Of a DNA stretch of 64,000 nucleotides, positions 10,944-21,397 are shown piece after piece. How positions within the stretch are numbered: the first letter of the stretch is position 1; every line of letters begins with the position of its first letter. The translations under genes were made by a program, and so were the position numbers. The DNA is taken from positions 62,001 through 126,000 of the forward strand of contig CANJBZ010000004.1 in NCBI GenBank assembly GCA_947473475.1, given 5' to 3'. Source of the DNA: Alphaproteobacteria bacterium. GTDB taxonomy: Bacteria; Pseudomonadota; Alphaproteobacteria; Micropepsales; Micropepsaceae. The notes beneath the pieces are model-generated. The model saw only the letters and a program-made list of their open reading frames with translations, searched no databases and was not told the DNA's origin.

Positions 10944-11297
10944 CTACGGTAGCCCATCCTGCCTACCCGAAACGGTCTGGCTAGGATCGCGATTGATCCG
11001 TGCACGAACGTCCTGATCGCGGCCGGCCTGCTTGAGATATTCCAGTTCGTACCGTTCGATCGCCGCGCGATAGTCTGCAAAGGCTTTCAGGTCCTCGGGG
11101 CGGCGCGCGGCGCAGCGGTCCATCGCATAACGCTGGGTCTGCTGGCACCAGAGATCGAAATCCAAATTGCGGACATTGAATGTCGTCGCCGGGGCGGGGC
11201 TTCGTTCACCGGCCGCAGGCGCTTGCGCCCAGCTCATACCCGGCACAAGCGCGAAACTCAGGCTGGCAACGGCAACGGCAACGAGCGGTGTTCGCAT
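10944..11297 (-). CDS. Secreted small protein of unknown function
   Basis: Signal peptide MRTPLVAVAVASLSFALVPGMSWAQA then FDLWCQQTQRYAMDRCAARRPEDL. Confidence 0.6.
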   Translation of the reverse strand: MRTPLVAVAVASLSFALVPGMSWAQAPAAGERSPAPATTFNVRNLDFDLWCQQTQRYAMDRCAARRPEDLKAFADYRAAIERYELEYLKQAGRDQDVRARINRDPSQTVSGRQDGLP

Positions 11298-11361
11298 AAA
11301 GGCCTCCGGGTTCAGAACCATACGCCGCTTCGAAGGTTCCAGGAAGCCGCTGCGGTCTAGA

Positions 11362-11462
11362 GCGCAATCCGACGAAGTGGACCCCGGTTCGTCGTTAGAT
11401 TGCGCGCCAAACTAAGGAATCTAGAGCATGATCCGATTCCTTTTGATCGGATCATGCTCTAG
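11362..11462. repeat. Bipartite palindromic intergenic element, copy 1
   Basis: GCGCAATC-c-GACGAA...TTCGTC-gtta-GATTGCGC followed by perfect 17-bp stem CTAGAGCATGATCCGAT...ATCGGATCATGCTCTAG; near-identical copy at 33927-34027. Confidence 0.9.
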
Positions 11463-11567
11463 GCAATTGCTTAACCCCGATGGGACTGGGACCTCTGCTG
11501 TAAACGGTTTGTTGAGCCTTTCGGCCATAGTTTCGTGGCTGGATTTGCAAAACCGGACCGCCAGCCG

Positions 11568-12287
11568 ATGAACAATTCCGACGAAAGCCGGACGAACGAA
11601 GCTGGGCAGAAGGTCATCGCGCGGGCGCTGAAAGAGCGCCGCCGCTTCCGCCGGGTCACTGTGGCCATTCCGGGCCGGCTCTATATCCCCGCGACTCAGG
11701 AAGAGACGATTTGCACGGTCGAAGACATTTCGCCGGGCGATGCGTTCATCCTTTGCGAACTGCGCGAGGAGCCGAAGGGCCGCGCCGTCATCTATTTGGA
11801 AACGCTTGGCCGCTTCGAAGGGCCGATTGTCCGCGCCCGCCGCGGCGGCTTTGTGATGACGTTTTCATGCTCGCTGCAAAAGCGCGAGAAACTGGCCGAC
11901 CAATTGATGCTGGAAATGAACCGGCATCTCCTCAGCGAAACCGATCTGCGCCGTTACGACCGCGTCGACGCGGCGGGCGGCAGCTTCACGCATTACACGC
12001 GTTCGACGGGCGAGCAGATTCGCTGCGAAGTTCTCGATCTCTCCATCATAGGCGTTTCGGTTCGCACCGAAATGAAACCGCCCGTGGGCGAGCATATCCT
12101 GATCGGCCACCGCGCCGGACGGGTTGTGCGGCATCACGGGGATGGTATCGCCGTTGAGTTCTTGGGCATTGCCGTGGCTGCCAATGCCGCCGAAACGGCT
12201 CCCGCGGCAGCGCCTTTACGCTCTGCCGTCAAATCCGCCGAACGCCCCGTGCTGCCATCGGCCATGGCGCAGGCCGCCCGCCGCTAA
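11568..12287 (+). CDS. PilZ domain protein (probably two PilZ-like units)
   Basis: RRRFRRVTVAIPGRLYIP...CTVEDISPGDAFI and RYDRVDAAGGSFTHYTRSTGEQIRCEVLDLSIIGVSVRTEMKPPVGEHI. Confidence 0.75.
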   Translation: MNNSDESRTNEAGQKVIARALKERRRFRRVTVAIPGRLYIPATQEETICTVEDISPGDAFILCELREEPKGRAVIYLETLGRFEGPIVRARRGGFVMTFSCSLQKREKLADQLMLEMNRHLLSETDLRRYDRVDAAGGSFTHYTRSTGEQIRCEVLDLSIIGVSVRTEMKPPVGEHILIGHRAGRVVRHHGDGIAVEFLGIAVAANAAETAPAAAPLRSAVKSAERPVLPSAMAQAARR

Positions 12288-12294
12288 GAACGCT

Positions 12295-13050
12295 TCAAAG
12301 CCGAACGGGGAGGCCAGCTCCGGCCAGGCGCATTTTCGCATCGCGCACAGTGGTCTCGCCGAAATGAAAGATCGACGCCGCGAGTACCGCGTTGGCGTGG
12401 CCTTCCTTCACCCCGGCAACCAGATCGTCCAGCGAACCGACGCCGCCTGAGGCAATGACCGGAACCGTGACGGCGTCGGAAACCGCGCGTGTGAGCTCCA
12501 GATCGTAGCCGCTTTTCGTGCCGTCTTTGTCCATCGACGTCAGCAGAATCTCGCCCGCGCCAAATTGCGTGAGCTTGACGGCATGTTCGACCGCATCGAT
12601 GCCGGTCGCGTTGCGCCCGCCATGGGTGAATATCTCGAAGCGGCTTCCAACGCGCTTGGCATCGATGGCCGCAACGATGCACTGGCTGCCGAATTTCTCG
12701 GCGCCCTCGCGGATGAAATCAGGACGCCGCACGGCCTCGGTATTGACCGACACCTTGTCGGCGCCGGCCAGCAGCAATGCGCGAATATCGTCCACCGTGC
12801 GGACACCGCCGCCAACTGTCAGCGGCATGAAACAGACCGACGCGGTACGCTTCACGACATCCAGTAGAATGCCCCGCTTCTCATGGCTCGCGGTAATGTC
12901 GAGGAAGCACAATTCGTCCGCGCCCGCCGCGTCATAGACGACGGCTTGCTCCACCGGATCGCCGGCGTCACGCAACGAAACGAAATTGACGCCTTTGACG
13001 ACGCGGCCGTCTTTCACATCCAGACAGGGTATAACTCGAACCTTCAGCAT
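12295..13050 (-). CDS. hisF: Imidazole glycerol phosphate synthase subunit HisF
   Basis: [36 protein letters not shown]...[16 protein letters not shown]-type motifs...[13 protein letters not shown]. Confidence 0.96.
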   Translation of the reverse strand: MLKVRVIPCLDVKDGRVVKGVNFVSLRDAGDPVEQAVVYDAAGADELCFLDITASHEKRGILLDVVKRTASVCFMPLTVGGGVRTVDDIRALLLAGADKVSVNTEAVRRPDFIREGAEKFGSQCIVAAIDAKRVGSRFEIFTHGGRNATGIDAVEHAVKLTQFGAGEILLTSMDKDGTKSGYDLELTRAVSDAVTVPVIASGGVGSLDDLVAGVKEGHANAVLAASIFHFGETTVRDAKMRLAGAGLPVRL

Positions 13051-14072
13051 CATTTCCGTCCGGCAAGTGCGGCGGCGCTCAACAGCGCGCGGCCGGTTGC
13101 TGCTTCCGCAGGGACCGCGGTCGTTTTCGCCAGGGCTTCCGCTTCATAAAGATAGGTGAGCGCTTCTTCCAGCTTCGGCGAGGTCCAGCGCCCGACTTGC
13201 GCGCGGAAGGCGTTGACCCTGGCAAAATGCACGGGTGGGCGAAGCTTTCGCATCGCGCCTTCCGCATTGCCACCCTCGTCCATTTCGGCGCGCACCAGTA
13301 GCAGCCGCTGAAAATGCGTCATGGCCTGCCGAAGGACCCCTACCGGCGATGTCCCCGCCGCCCACAGGCGCGACAGCGATTGATCGAGAGCGCCGAAATC
13401 GCCTTCGCCGGCGGCATCGAAGGTTTCGTCCATCCGCAATTCGGATTCATCGCCCATGACCGCTTTGACATGCGCCATCGTCACGGTCTTGTCGCCCATG
13501 GCATATAGCGCCAGCTTTTCCAGCTCTGACCGGGTAACGCCGCGGTCCGACCCCAGATGCGAGACGGCGTAATCGAGCGCGTCAGGTTCGATCGACAGGC
13601 CAAAGGCCTTCAGCGCGTTGCGCACGACCTCTTCGAGGCCGCGTTCGTTGTCGGGATAACAGGCGATGGCAGCTGCGTTCTCGGCCTCCTCGAAAACACG
13701 GCGCAAGGCGGCCGTCTTCGCAAGCTCTCCGGCTTCGACGACGATCAGCGCGTCGCCTTTCGGATCGGCAAGAAACTGCTCGAACCCTTTGGCGAGCGCA
13801 TTGCCGGCCCCGCGCACGCGCACGACGCGCCGCCCGCCTATCATGGACAACGCCGCAGCTTCATCCCAAATGCGCGCGGGGTCGGAATCGATGGATGATT
13901 CATCCAGCTCCGCCACGCGGAAGGGATCGTTCAGATCGGGCGCTATTGTCTTGGCCAGCGCCGTGGCCCGCTCGCGCACCATGCCCTGATCCGGGCCATA
14001 GATAAGCGCGGCAATTAAGGAAGACGGCGGCTTCGCCACGAAGCGGTCGGCAAGATGCGATTTAATTTCCAT
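13050..14072 (-). CDS. holA: DNA polymerase III subunit delta
   Basis: [15 protein letters not shown]...[39 protein letters not shown]; next to lptE and leuS. Confidence 0.92.
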   Translation of the reverse strand: MEIKSHLADRFVAKPPSSLIAALIYGPDQGMVRERATALAKTIAPDLNDPFRVAELDESSIDSDPARIWDEAAALSMIGGRRVVRVRGAGNALAKGFEQFLADPKGDALIVVEAGELAKTAALRRVFEEAENAAAIACYPDNERGLEEVVRNALKAFGLSIEPDALDYAVSHLGSDRGVTRSELEKLALYAMGDKTVTMAHVKAVMGDESELRMDETFDAAGEGDFGALDQSLSRLWAAGTSPVGVLRQAMTHFQRLLLVRAEMDEGGNAEGAMRKLRPPVHFARVNAFRAQVGRWTSPKLEEALTYLYEAEALAKTTAVPAEAATGRALLSAAALAGRK

Positions 14073-14078
14073 CGAGGG

Positions 14079-14582
14079 TCAGCGCGGGGCTGCGTTGGCG
14101 GTGCGCAAATAAACCGCGATCAGCGTGCGAATGCGTTCGGCGATATCGTTCGCGGCGCGATTCTTTGCGTCCCGCTCCGCGGTCACCGTCGCATACAGGA
14201 ACGGCGCGGCGGCGACGTTGTACGCCGAGAGCGCCGTCACATCGCCCGATTTCACCGGCGTTGTGCTGTCGCGCGGGATCAGATCGTAATGCGCGGCCAG
14301 TGTGTAATTGTAGCGGGTGATCGCCGTGTTGGTCTGCAGAATCACCGCTTCTTCGGTTTCGTTGACCGACAATCTGAGCTTATAGGCCGCATCGCTCGAT
14401 CCGCCGCCAGCATTGAACAAATCGAGCAATTCATTGCGCAGCTCATAGCCGACACGTTCCGGAATCGGCTCGACATACACATTCGCGAGCGTCGAACCGA
14501 CACCCGCATTCAGTCCCGCGTTTCCATAAAGCGGATGAAACCCACAACCCGAGAGCGCGACGGCCATTGTACACGCGATCAT
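14079..14582 (-). CDS. lptE: LPS-assembly lipoprotein LptE
   Basis: Lipobox LSGCGFHPLYG and position between holA and leuS; start at MIACTMAVAL, upstream extension falls in a repeat. Confidence 0.85.
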   Translation of the reverse strand: MIACTMAVALSGCGFHPLYGNAGLNAGVGSTLANVYVEPIPERVGYELRNELLDLFNAGGGSSDAAYKLRLSVNETEEAVILQTNTAITRYNYTLAAHYDLIPRDSTTPVKSGDVTALSAYNVAAAPFLYATVTAERDAKNRAANDIAERIRTLIAVYLRTANAAPR

Positions 14583-14584
14583 GG

Positions 14585-14768
14585 CTCCTCCCCCGTTTAC
14601 GGGGGAGGAGGACCCCGAAGCGGTGGAGGGGGCCGCCGCCAGCTCAATTTCAGCCGCCCTGCCCATAAACCCTGAATTGTATGCGTACTTGAACAGCAGG
14701 ATCAGCGCTCGCATTGGCCCCCTCCACCATGCTTCGCATGGTCCCCCTCCCCCGCTTCGCAGGGGAGG
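14585..14768. repeat. Pair of inverted REP-like palindromic units
   Basis: CTCCTCCCCCG-ttta-CGGGGGAGGAG (14585-14610), GGTGGAGGGGGCC (14632-14644) exactly inverted as GGCCCCCTCCACC (14716-14728), ACCATGC-ttc-GCATGGT (14726-14742), CCTCCCC...GGGGAGG (14746-14768). Confidence 0.85.
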
Positions 14769-14796
14769 ATCACTGGCTTCGAAGAGCGATCCCGCA

Positions 14797-17349
14797 TCAC
14801 GCCACCACGTTGACGATGCGGCCCGGCACCACGATCACGCGGCGCGGCGGTTTGCCTTCCAGCGCACGCTGAACCGATTCGATGGCCAGCGCGGCGGCTT
14901 TGACCGTTTCCTCGTCCGCCTCCCGCGCAATTTCGATTTCGCCGCGGCGCTTACCGTTCACCTGCACGGCAATGGTGACGGTGTCGCTTCTGACGAGTTG
15001 CTTATTGGCGACCGGCCAATGGGCATCGGCAATCAAGGTGGAATGGCCCAGCGATTCCCAGCACGATTCCGCCAGATGCGGCATCATCGGGCCGATCAGC
15101 AGGACAAGCGTTTCCAAAGCCTCGCGCTTCACCGCGCCATCTACAGTTCCGGCGGATGAAAGCGCGTTGCAGAGTGTATAGAGCTGGGCCACCGCGCGAT
15201 TGAAGCGCAGGGCGCTGAGATCGTCGCTCACTGCGGCGATGGCGCGATGCGTGGCGCGCCGTAATTCCAGATCGGCACCGTTACATTCGGCGGACGGTTT
15301 GGTCCCCGGCGGCGGCAAGGCGCCCGCTTCCGTAACCTGCCGGTGAATGCGCTGAACGAAGCGCCAGCAGCCCTCCGCGCCTTCCTGCGTCCATTCGATA
15401 TCGCGTTCCGGCGGCGAGTCGGAGAGCATGAACCAGCGGATCGTATCGGCGCCGAACGTGTCGATGATCGCTTCGGGCGCGATCACGTTTTTCTTCGACT
15501 TCGACATCTTCTCGGACGATCCGACCGCCACGGGAATGTCCGTGCCGCGGCGATAGGCTTTGCCGTCGCGCTTTTCGATATCGACGGGCTCCACCCAGGA
15601 GCCGTCCTCGTTGCGATATGTCTCGTGGCAGACCATGCCTTGCGTGAACAGCCCGGCGAACGGTTCCTGCACCGTCACGTGACCCGCTTTCGCCAAGGCG
15701 CGCGTGAAAAAGCGCGCGTAGAGCAGGTGCAACACCGCATGCTCGACGCCGCCGATATATTGATCGACCGGCATCCAATATTTCGCGGCGGCTTTATTGA
15801 TGGGTTCTTCGGCGTGCGCATCGGTGAAGCGCACGAAGTACCAGGACGAATCCACAAATGTGTCGAACGTGTCGGTCTCACGCTGCGAAGGCTTGCCGCA
15901 CACCGGGCAGTTGACGTGCTTCCAGGTCGGATGCAGCGCCAGCGGATTTCCCGGCACATCGAACCGAACGTCGTCCGGTAATTTCACCGGCAACTCTTCC
16001 GGCGGCACCGGCACCATGCCGCACGTGTCGCAATGAACGATCGGGATCGGACAACCCCAATAACGCTGACGCGAAACCAGCCAGTCGCGGAGGCGATAAT
16101 TTACCTCACGGCGGCCTTGCCCCGCCGCTTCGAGTCGTCCCGCTACATCGGATTTCGCGGCCTCTACTTCCATGCCGTCGAGAAAGCGCGAATTGGCGAG
16201 CCGCCCAGGTCCCGTATAGGCCTCATCATCGACCGCGAAGCTTTTCGCGTCGGCGCCTTCGGGCACCACCACCGGCGTCACGGGCAGGCGATATTTGCGC
16301 GCGAATTCCAGGTCGCGCTGATCGTGCGCCGGGCAGCCGAAAATCGCGCCGGTGCCGTAGCCCATCAGCACGAAATTGGCGACATAAACCGGCAGCTCCC
16401 AATTCGGATCGAAGGGATGCACCGCGCGCATGCCGGTGTCGTAACCCATCTTCTCCTGGGTCTCGATCGTCTCTTCGGCGGTGCCGCCTCGGTGGCACTC
16501 CGCGACAAAGGCCGCGAGCTTTTCGTCTTTCGCCGCCAATTGCTGCGTCAACGGATGATCGGGCGAGAGCGCCACGAAGCTTGCGCCGAACAGCGTGTCG
16601 GGCCGCGTGGAGAACACCTCCACCGAATCCGCCGGCGCATTCTTCAGCGCGAACGAAAACCGCATGCCTTCCGAACGGCCGATCCAGTTCCGCTGCATGA
16701 TGCGGACCTTCTCCGGCCAACGCTCCAGCGTATCGAGGCCCGCCAGAAGATCGTCGGCAAACTGCGTGATCCTGAAGAACCATTGCGACAGCTTGCGCCG
16801 CTCCACCAGCGCGCCCGAGCGCCAGCCGCGGCCTTCAATCACCTGTTCGTTCGCCAGCACCGTGTGATCGACCGGATCCCAGTTCACATCGGCTTCCGCG
16901 CGATAGACCAGGCCCATGCGGAAGAAATCGGTGAACAGCTGTTGCTGCCGCGCGTAATATTCGGGATCGCAGGTGGCGAATTCGCGCGACCAGTCGATAG
17001 ACAAGCCCATGCTCTTGAGCTGCTCGCGCATCGCCGCAATGTTGGCGTAGGTCCATTCGCGCGGATGCACGCCCTTTTCGCGGGCCGCGTTTTCCGCCGG
17101 CAAACCGAACGCATCCCAGCCCATGGGATGCAGCACGTTGAAGCCTTGCGCCCGCTTGAAGCGCGCGATCACGTCGCCCATCGTGTAGTTGCGCACGTGA
17201 CCCATGTGGATGCGCCCCGACGGATAGGGGAACATCTCCAGAATATAGCATTTGGGAAGCGCCGATTGGTTGACGGCGGCGAAAACGCCACGCCGGCTCC
17301 ACGCATCCTGCCAGCGCGTTTCGGATTCTTTTGCGTTATAGCGCGCCAC
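14797..17349 (-). CDS. leuS: Leucyl-tRNA synthetase
   Basis: [22 protein letters not shown] (HIGH-type), KMSKSKKN, 850 aa. Confidence 0.98.
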   Translation of the reverse strand: MARYNAKESETRWQDAWSRRGVFAAVNQSALPKCYILEMFPYPSGRIHMGHVRNYTMGDVIARFKRAQGFNVLHPMGWDAFGLPAENAAREKGVHPREWTYANIAAMREQLKSMGLSIDWSREFATCDPEYYARQQQLFTDFFRMGLVYRAEADVNWDPVDHTVLANEQVIEGRGWRSGALVERRKLSQWFFRITQFADDLLAGLDTLERWPEKVRIMQRNWIGRSEGMRFSFALKNAPADSVEVFSTRPDTLFGASFVALSPDHPLTQQLAAKDEKLAAFVAECHRGGTAEETIETQEKMGYDTGMRAVHPFDPNWELPVYVANFVLMGYGTGAIFGCPAHDQRDLEFARKYRLPVTPVVVPEGADAKSFAVDDEAYTGPGRLANSRFLDGMEVEAAKSDVAGRLEAAGQGRREVNYRLRDWLVSRQRYWGCPIPIVHCDTCGMVPVPPEELPVKLPDDVRFDVPGNPLALHPTWKHVNCPVCGKPSQRETDTFDTFVDSSWYFVRFTDAHAEEPINKAAAKYWMPVDQYIGGVEHAVLHLLYARFFTRALAKAGHVTVQEPFAGLFTQGMVCHETYRNEDGSWVEPVDIEKRDGKAYRRGTDIPVAVGSSEKMSKSKKNVIAPEAIIDTFGADTIRWFMLSDSPPERDIEWTQEGAEGCWRFVQRIHRQVTEAGALPPPGTKPSAECNGADLELRRATHRAIAAVSDDLSALRFNRAVAQLYTLCNALSSAGTVDGAVKREALETLVLLIGPMMPHLAESCWESLGHSTLIADAHWPVANKQLVRSDTVTIAVQVNGKRRGEIEIAREADEETVKAAALAIESVQRALEGKPPRRVIVVPGRIVNVVA

Positions 17350-17436
17350 GTCGTTCCCCAGCCTGCAGCAAATTACCGGCCACGCCTTGTTCCGCCAAGG
17401 CGGCCTGCGGGTTTAAGGCGACCTGGCGTATTGTTC

Positions 17437-17922
17437 TTACGGGTTGCCGGCGAGCCGAAGCTCGCGGGCACGCGCAAGGATCGCGTTTTCCAGCTTGATG
17501 CCTGTGTCCGGATTGACCGCGGCGTCCGTCCAGCCATTGGCGTTCCGCGTCTGGCGGAAAACGCTGACTTTCACGGCATCGGCCCGCAGACGGCGGTCCA
17601 GGATATAGACGGTCACCTTCATATGCTCGTCGGGCTTGTCCGGCGCGGCATACCAATCGCTGATGACAACGCCGCCCACCGGATCGGCCGAAGCCAGAGG
17701 CATGAAGTTGATGGTGTCGAGGGTCGCCCGCCAGAGATAGGCGTTGACCCCGAGCTGCGGCATATCGACCGCCGTCTCGCCATCATCACCGCCAAACGGC
17801 CAGAACCACGACCCGGTGCTGGTACTTGTGGTCGCTGTGCTGGCGGCCACCATGTCGCTGGAACCGTCGGAGCTGCAAGCCGCAAGAACACAAGCGCAGG
17901 CAGCGAGGATAAGAATCCGCAT
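17437..17922 (-). CDS. DUF3576 family lipoprotein
   Basis: Lipobox LAACSSD; GVNAYLWRATLDTINFMPLASADPVGGVVISDWYA; adjacent to leuS as in other alphaproteobacteria. Confidence 0.85.
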   Translation of the reverse strand: MRILILAACACVLAACSSDGSSDMVAASTATTSTSTGSWFWPFGGDDGETAVDMPQLGVNAYLWRATLDTINFMPLASADPVGGVVISDWYAAPDKPDEHMKVTVYILDRRLRADAVKVSVFRQTRNANGWTDAAVNPDTGIKLENAILARARELRLAGNP

Positions 17923-18088
17923 CTAATCGATCCTATGAACTCTTTAAACCAGCGGCGCCCGACGGCTGCCGCCATGGTCACAAGCCCCGAAGCCAATTGG
18001 CTTCGGCTTATAAAGAGGCGTCACGGACGGCGCAACGCCCCAAGCCCAAGCGCCGATTGGCTTTGGGCCCAGCCTTCAAACGTATGTG

Positions 18089-18712
18089 TTACTTAGGGTC
18101 AGGGCCAGCTTTGCCGGCGGCGCTGGCGCAATCGCCCGCTTCCTTCACAAACGGCCAGAACCAGCTCTTGCTGCAGGACACAGCCTGCGGCGCCGGCGCC
18201 GTTTGCGGCGCGGCCTCCTGCGAAGCAGCCCCCGATGGGGCTGGGGCTCCGGGGCCCGCAACATTTGCGCTGGCTTGCGTGATGGCGGCGACGCCACCGT
18301 AATAACCCGTCTGACCCGAACGCTTCTCAGCGGCCGTCAGACAGTCGCCAGGCTCACGCTGGAACGGCCAAAGGATACCCCTATGGCATTCGACGACGGC
18401 TTTCGTAGGAGCCACGGCTCCGAATACAGACGTCTCAATCAGCGCTCCGTCGCTACGGCTGACGCTTCCCACCGGCGCGGGGGCGCCGCTTTGCGAGGGC
18501 GCCTGAGCAGGCTTGATGGCGCTCACATCGACATTTGTGTTGGTCGGGCCGCTGTAAGCGCCCTTTTGCCCGGCAGCAATTTCGGCATCCGTCAGGCAAT
18601 CACCGGCAGCCCGCACATAGGGCCACAACATGCCCCGGGTGCAATCGGCCGCCATGGCCGAACCGCTCATGGTTACAAAGCTGACACAAGCGAGGAGAAA
18701 AACTTTACGCAT
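18089..18712 (-). CDS. Secreted protein with three CxxxxWPF..GDC repeats, unknown function
   Basis: Signal peptide MRKVFLLACVSFVTMSGSAMAA; repeats CTRGMLWPYVRAAGDCLTDAE, CHRGILWPFQREPGDCLTAAE, CSKSWFWPFVKEAGDCASAAG. Confidence 0.75.
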   Translation of the reverse strand: MRKVFLLACVSFVTMSGSAMAADCTRGMLWPYVRAAGDCLTDAEIAAGQKGAYSGPTNTNVDVSAIKPAQAPSQSGAPAPVGSVSRSDGALIETSVFGAVAPTKAVVECHRGILWPFQREPGDCLTAAEKRSGQTGYYGGVAAITQASANVAGPGAPAPSGAASQEAAPQTAPAPQAVSCSKSWFWPFVKEAGDCASAAGKAGPDPK

Positions 18713-18833
18713 TTCACACTTCCCCATCTCTTGATGGCCCACGCCTCGCCCCATTTGAGGTTTTTTATACTGCCTTGGCCTCAGTTCGCAATGTGCGGGA
18801 GGTCTGAGGCGTGAGCAAGCGAAGCCAGGCAAC

Positions 18834-20081
18834 ATGACATTTAGAGCGAAACATATTTGGGCCGGTCGCCTGCACGCGGCCTTCTTGGCGACAGCGGCGG
18901 CCATTCTCGTGGCCAATCGCGGCGCAAGTGCGGCGGAAGAATCGCCGGGATTGCTCGATTCGCTGTCGCTGGACCCGCCCGAATGGAGCATCGGCGACGT
19001 CTCGTTCAAGCTGGGCGGCTTTGGCGGGTTTGCAGCCGGCACTCTATTCGACGTTCACCAATCCGGCGGACCGGCCTATCCCGCCTACAATCATAAAAAC
19101 AGCAGCGCCGAAGCGCGCACCAATGTCCGCGCGCAACGCATCTTCGATACCGGCTTGATCGTCGGCGCGGGTGCGGACTTCCTTCTTTACCACGACAAAT
19201 TCTCGGGTGACCAATACGACAGCGATTTCGTCGAGAAGCTTTTCTTCTTTTTTCAAACCGGATTTGGACGGATTGAAATCGGCGAGCAGGATGGCGCCGG
19301 TTACACGCTGGGGCTCTCAGGCCCGATCACGAATGAAGAGGTGACGCTCGAAAACCGGAACATTTCGCTCTTTCGCGATCCCACGACGGGCGAGGATTTC
19401 GGACAGGTTTTTCAATCCGTCACCGCCGTCCAAAGCACATCGAATTTTGCGAAGGCGGTTTATATTTCGCCGCGGCTGTTCGGCCTGCAAGCCGGCGTAT
19501 CCTTCACGCCGAACATGGTGCGCTCCCCGCTGCCTTTCACAGGCAATCCCACCAACGATCCCGGCCAGCAACAGAACATCTGGGAAATCGCCGCCAATTA
19601 TACGACCTATGTTTCCGATGTCGCCGTCGGCTTTTCGGCGGCGCTGGCGGAAGGCTCCCTCAAGAACGGGACCAACGGCGGCGACGATCTGTACGATTGG
19701 TCGGCCGGTGCGCAGGCCGCCTACACGCTGGGAGAGGTGAAACTGTCCGCAGGGGCGGGCTATCGCGAGACCAACGCGTATGGCTTCGATCCGGCGCAGG
19801 CGTTTGGGCATGGCGGAACACATTCGACGCACGTTTCCACCACAGCGGAATGGGGATCGTGGATTGCCGGACTGGAATATTCATGGAGCGAAGCGAGAGG
19901 GACGCCAAATCTCGACGTGACGGGATTCCAGGCTTCCGGCGGATACCGGCTCAACCAGAACCTTCAATTGACCGGCGGCTGGCAGTGGTACGATTACCGG
20001 CGCAATTCAGGCGTGTTCTACAACGGCTCACCAAAAATCGACATGAACGCCGCGTTCCTCGTCCTCACCTACGAACTCTGA
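18834..20081 (+). CDS. Outer-membrane porin-like beta-barrel protein
   Basis: Signal region, then FGRIEIGEQDGAGYTLGLSGP, YISPRLFGLQAGVSFTPN, alternating beta-strand pattern, C-terminal aromatic-rich strand AAFLVLTYEL. Confidence 0.8.
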   Translation: MTFRAKHIWAGRLHAAFLATAAAILVANRGASAAEESPGLLDSLSLDPPEWSIGDVSFKLGGFGGFAAGTLFDVHQSGGPAYPAYNHKNSSAEARTNVRAQRIFDTGLIVGAGADFLLYHDKFSGDQYDSDFVEKLFFFFQTGFGRIEIGEQDGAGYTLGLSGPITNEEVTLENRNISLFRDPTTGEDFGQVFQSVTAVQSTSNFAKAVYISPRLFGLQAGVSFTPNMVRSPLPFTGNPTNDPGQQQNIWEIAANYTTYVSDVAVGFSAALAEGSLKNGTNGGDDLYDWSAGAQAAYTLGEVKLSAGAGYRETNAYGFDPAQAFGHGGTHSTHVSTTAEWGSWIAGLEYSWSEARGTPNLDVTGFQASGGYRLNQNLQLTGGWQWYDYRRNSGVFYNGSPKIDMNAAFLVLTYEL

Positions 20082-20647
20082 TCCGGTGTCAGCGCCTCGA
20101 TAGCGGCAATGCCGGCCAAACGCGTGCCGGCAAGGGCGTTCACGTTCCGCGCGCGAATTCCGCCCAGAGCGTAAACCGGGGCCGCCGCCGATTGCGCGAT
20201 CAGCCGGAAACGCGCCGCGCCGAGCGCGGGCCGTTCCATATGACTCTGTGTTGCAAAGGGGGCGGAGAGCAGCACCGCATCGACCCCGCAGGCAGCCGCG
20301 CGAGCCACCGCGCGTGCCGAATGCGCGGCCGCGGTGATAAGCCACGAGGGACGGCGCACTTTCCAATGCGCCGCTTCCGGCACGCGGCTTTCCGAAAAAT
20401 GAATACCATCACACCTCATGCGCGCCGCCAGCACGGCATCGTTCGCGATCAGCAGAACAAGGCCACGGGATTGTGCGATGGGCACAATACGCGCGGCCAG
20501 ATTCGCGCGCGTGCCGGCATCCGTGTGGCGCAGAATAACAGCCGCACCCCTGGGCAGAGCACAAATAGCTGCAATGGGATCGGGCAGCCGCCGTTCATCG
20601 GTCATCAGAATGATCGGCGGCAAGCGCGGATAGGTCACGTTGAGCAT
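20069..20647 (-). CDS. Thiamine phosphate synthase family protein (ThiE/TenI-like)
   Basis: PPIILMTDERRLPDPIAAICALPRGAAVILRH..., GIHFSES, VLLSAPFATQSH, PVYALGGI. Confidence 0.8.
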   Translation of the reverse strand: MLNVTYPRLPPIILMTDERRLPDPIAAICALPRGAAVILRHTDAGTRANLAARIVPIAQSRGLVLLIANDAVLAARMRCDGIHFSESRVPEAAHWKVRRPSWLITAAAHSARAVARAAACGVDAVLLSAPFATQSHMERPALGAARFRLIAQSAAAPVYALGGIRARNVNALAGTRLAGIAAIEALTPDQSS

Positions 20648-20695
20648 GCGCGCTGCTCTTGCTAGTTTCGCGCGGCTCAACACCGATGCCATCAC

Positions 20696-21397
20696 ATGAT
20701 CTCCGACCTCGACACCATATCCGCCGATCCGGCTCAGAATCTCAAGGCCGTTCTGGCCCGCATCGCAGCTGCGCGCGAAGCCTCGGTTTCACCGGCGTCC
20801 GATGTCCAGCTGATCGCGGTGAGCAAAGGTCACGACACCGAACGCATCCTGCCCGTCTTGCAAGCGGGTCACCGCTGTTTCGGCGAAAATCGCGTGCAGG
20901 AAGCCAAGACGAAATGGACGCCGTTGCGCGAACAGTTCCCGGACGTTGCGCTGCATTTGATCGGGCCGCTGCAAACCAACAAGGTGCGCGACGCGCTGGC
21001 GCTGTTCGATTGCATTCAGACGCTCGATCGTCTCCGTCTGGCCGAAGCGTTACGCGCCGAAATGGACAAGAGCGGCCGGCGCATTCCCCTGTTCGTCGAG
21101 GTCAACACCGGCGAAGAAGAACAGAAGGCCGGGATCGCGCCGAAAGACGCTGCTTCCTTTGTTGCGCATTGCCGTGACGAACTGCGCCTGCCGGTGATTG
21201 GGCTGATGTGCATTCCGCCCGCCGGAGAAGAACCCGCGCTGCATTTCGCGCTGCTGCGCGAATTGGCCCGCGAAGCCGCCCTGACGTCGCTCAGCATGGG
21301 CATGAGCAACGATTACGAGATGGCGATCCGGTTCGGCGCAACGCATGTGCGCGTGGGTGCCGCGATATTCAGCACGCGCGTCCTGGCCGCGGCTTAA
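20696..21397 (+). CDS. YggS/PLPBP family pyridoxal-phosphate homeostasis protein
   Basis: LIAVSKGHDTERILPVLQAGHRCFGENRVQEAKTKW, HLIGPLQTNKV, VNTGEEEQKAGI, LSMGMSNDYEMAIRFGATHVRVGAAIF. Confidence 0.95.
   Translation: MISDLDTISADPAQNLKAVLARIAAAREASVSPASDVQLIAVSKGHDTERILPVLQAGHRCFGENRVQEAKTKWTPLREQFPDVALHLIGPLQTNKVRDALALFDCIQTLDRLRLAEALRAEMDKSGRRIPLFVEVNTGEEEQKAGIAPKDAASFVAHCRDELRLPVIGLMCIPPAGEEPALHFALLRELAREAALTSLSMGMSNDYEMAIRFGATHVRVGAAIFSTRVLAAA

Noticed and set aside
16033-18096. 687-aa plus-strand ORF opposite leuS and DUF3576
   Set aside because: Shadow ORF produced by high GC third positions antisense to leuS; Arg/His-rich with no recognisable motifs.
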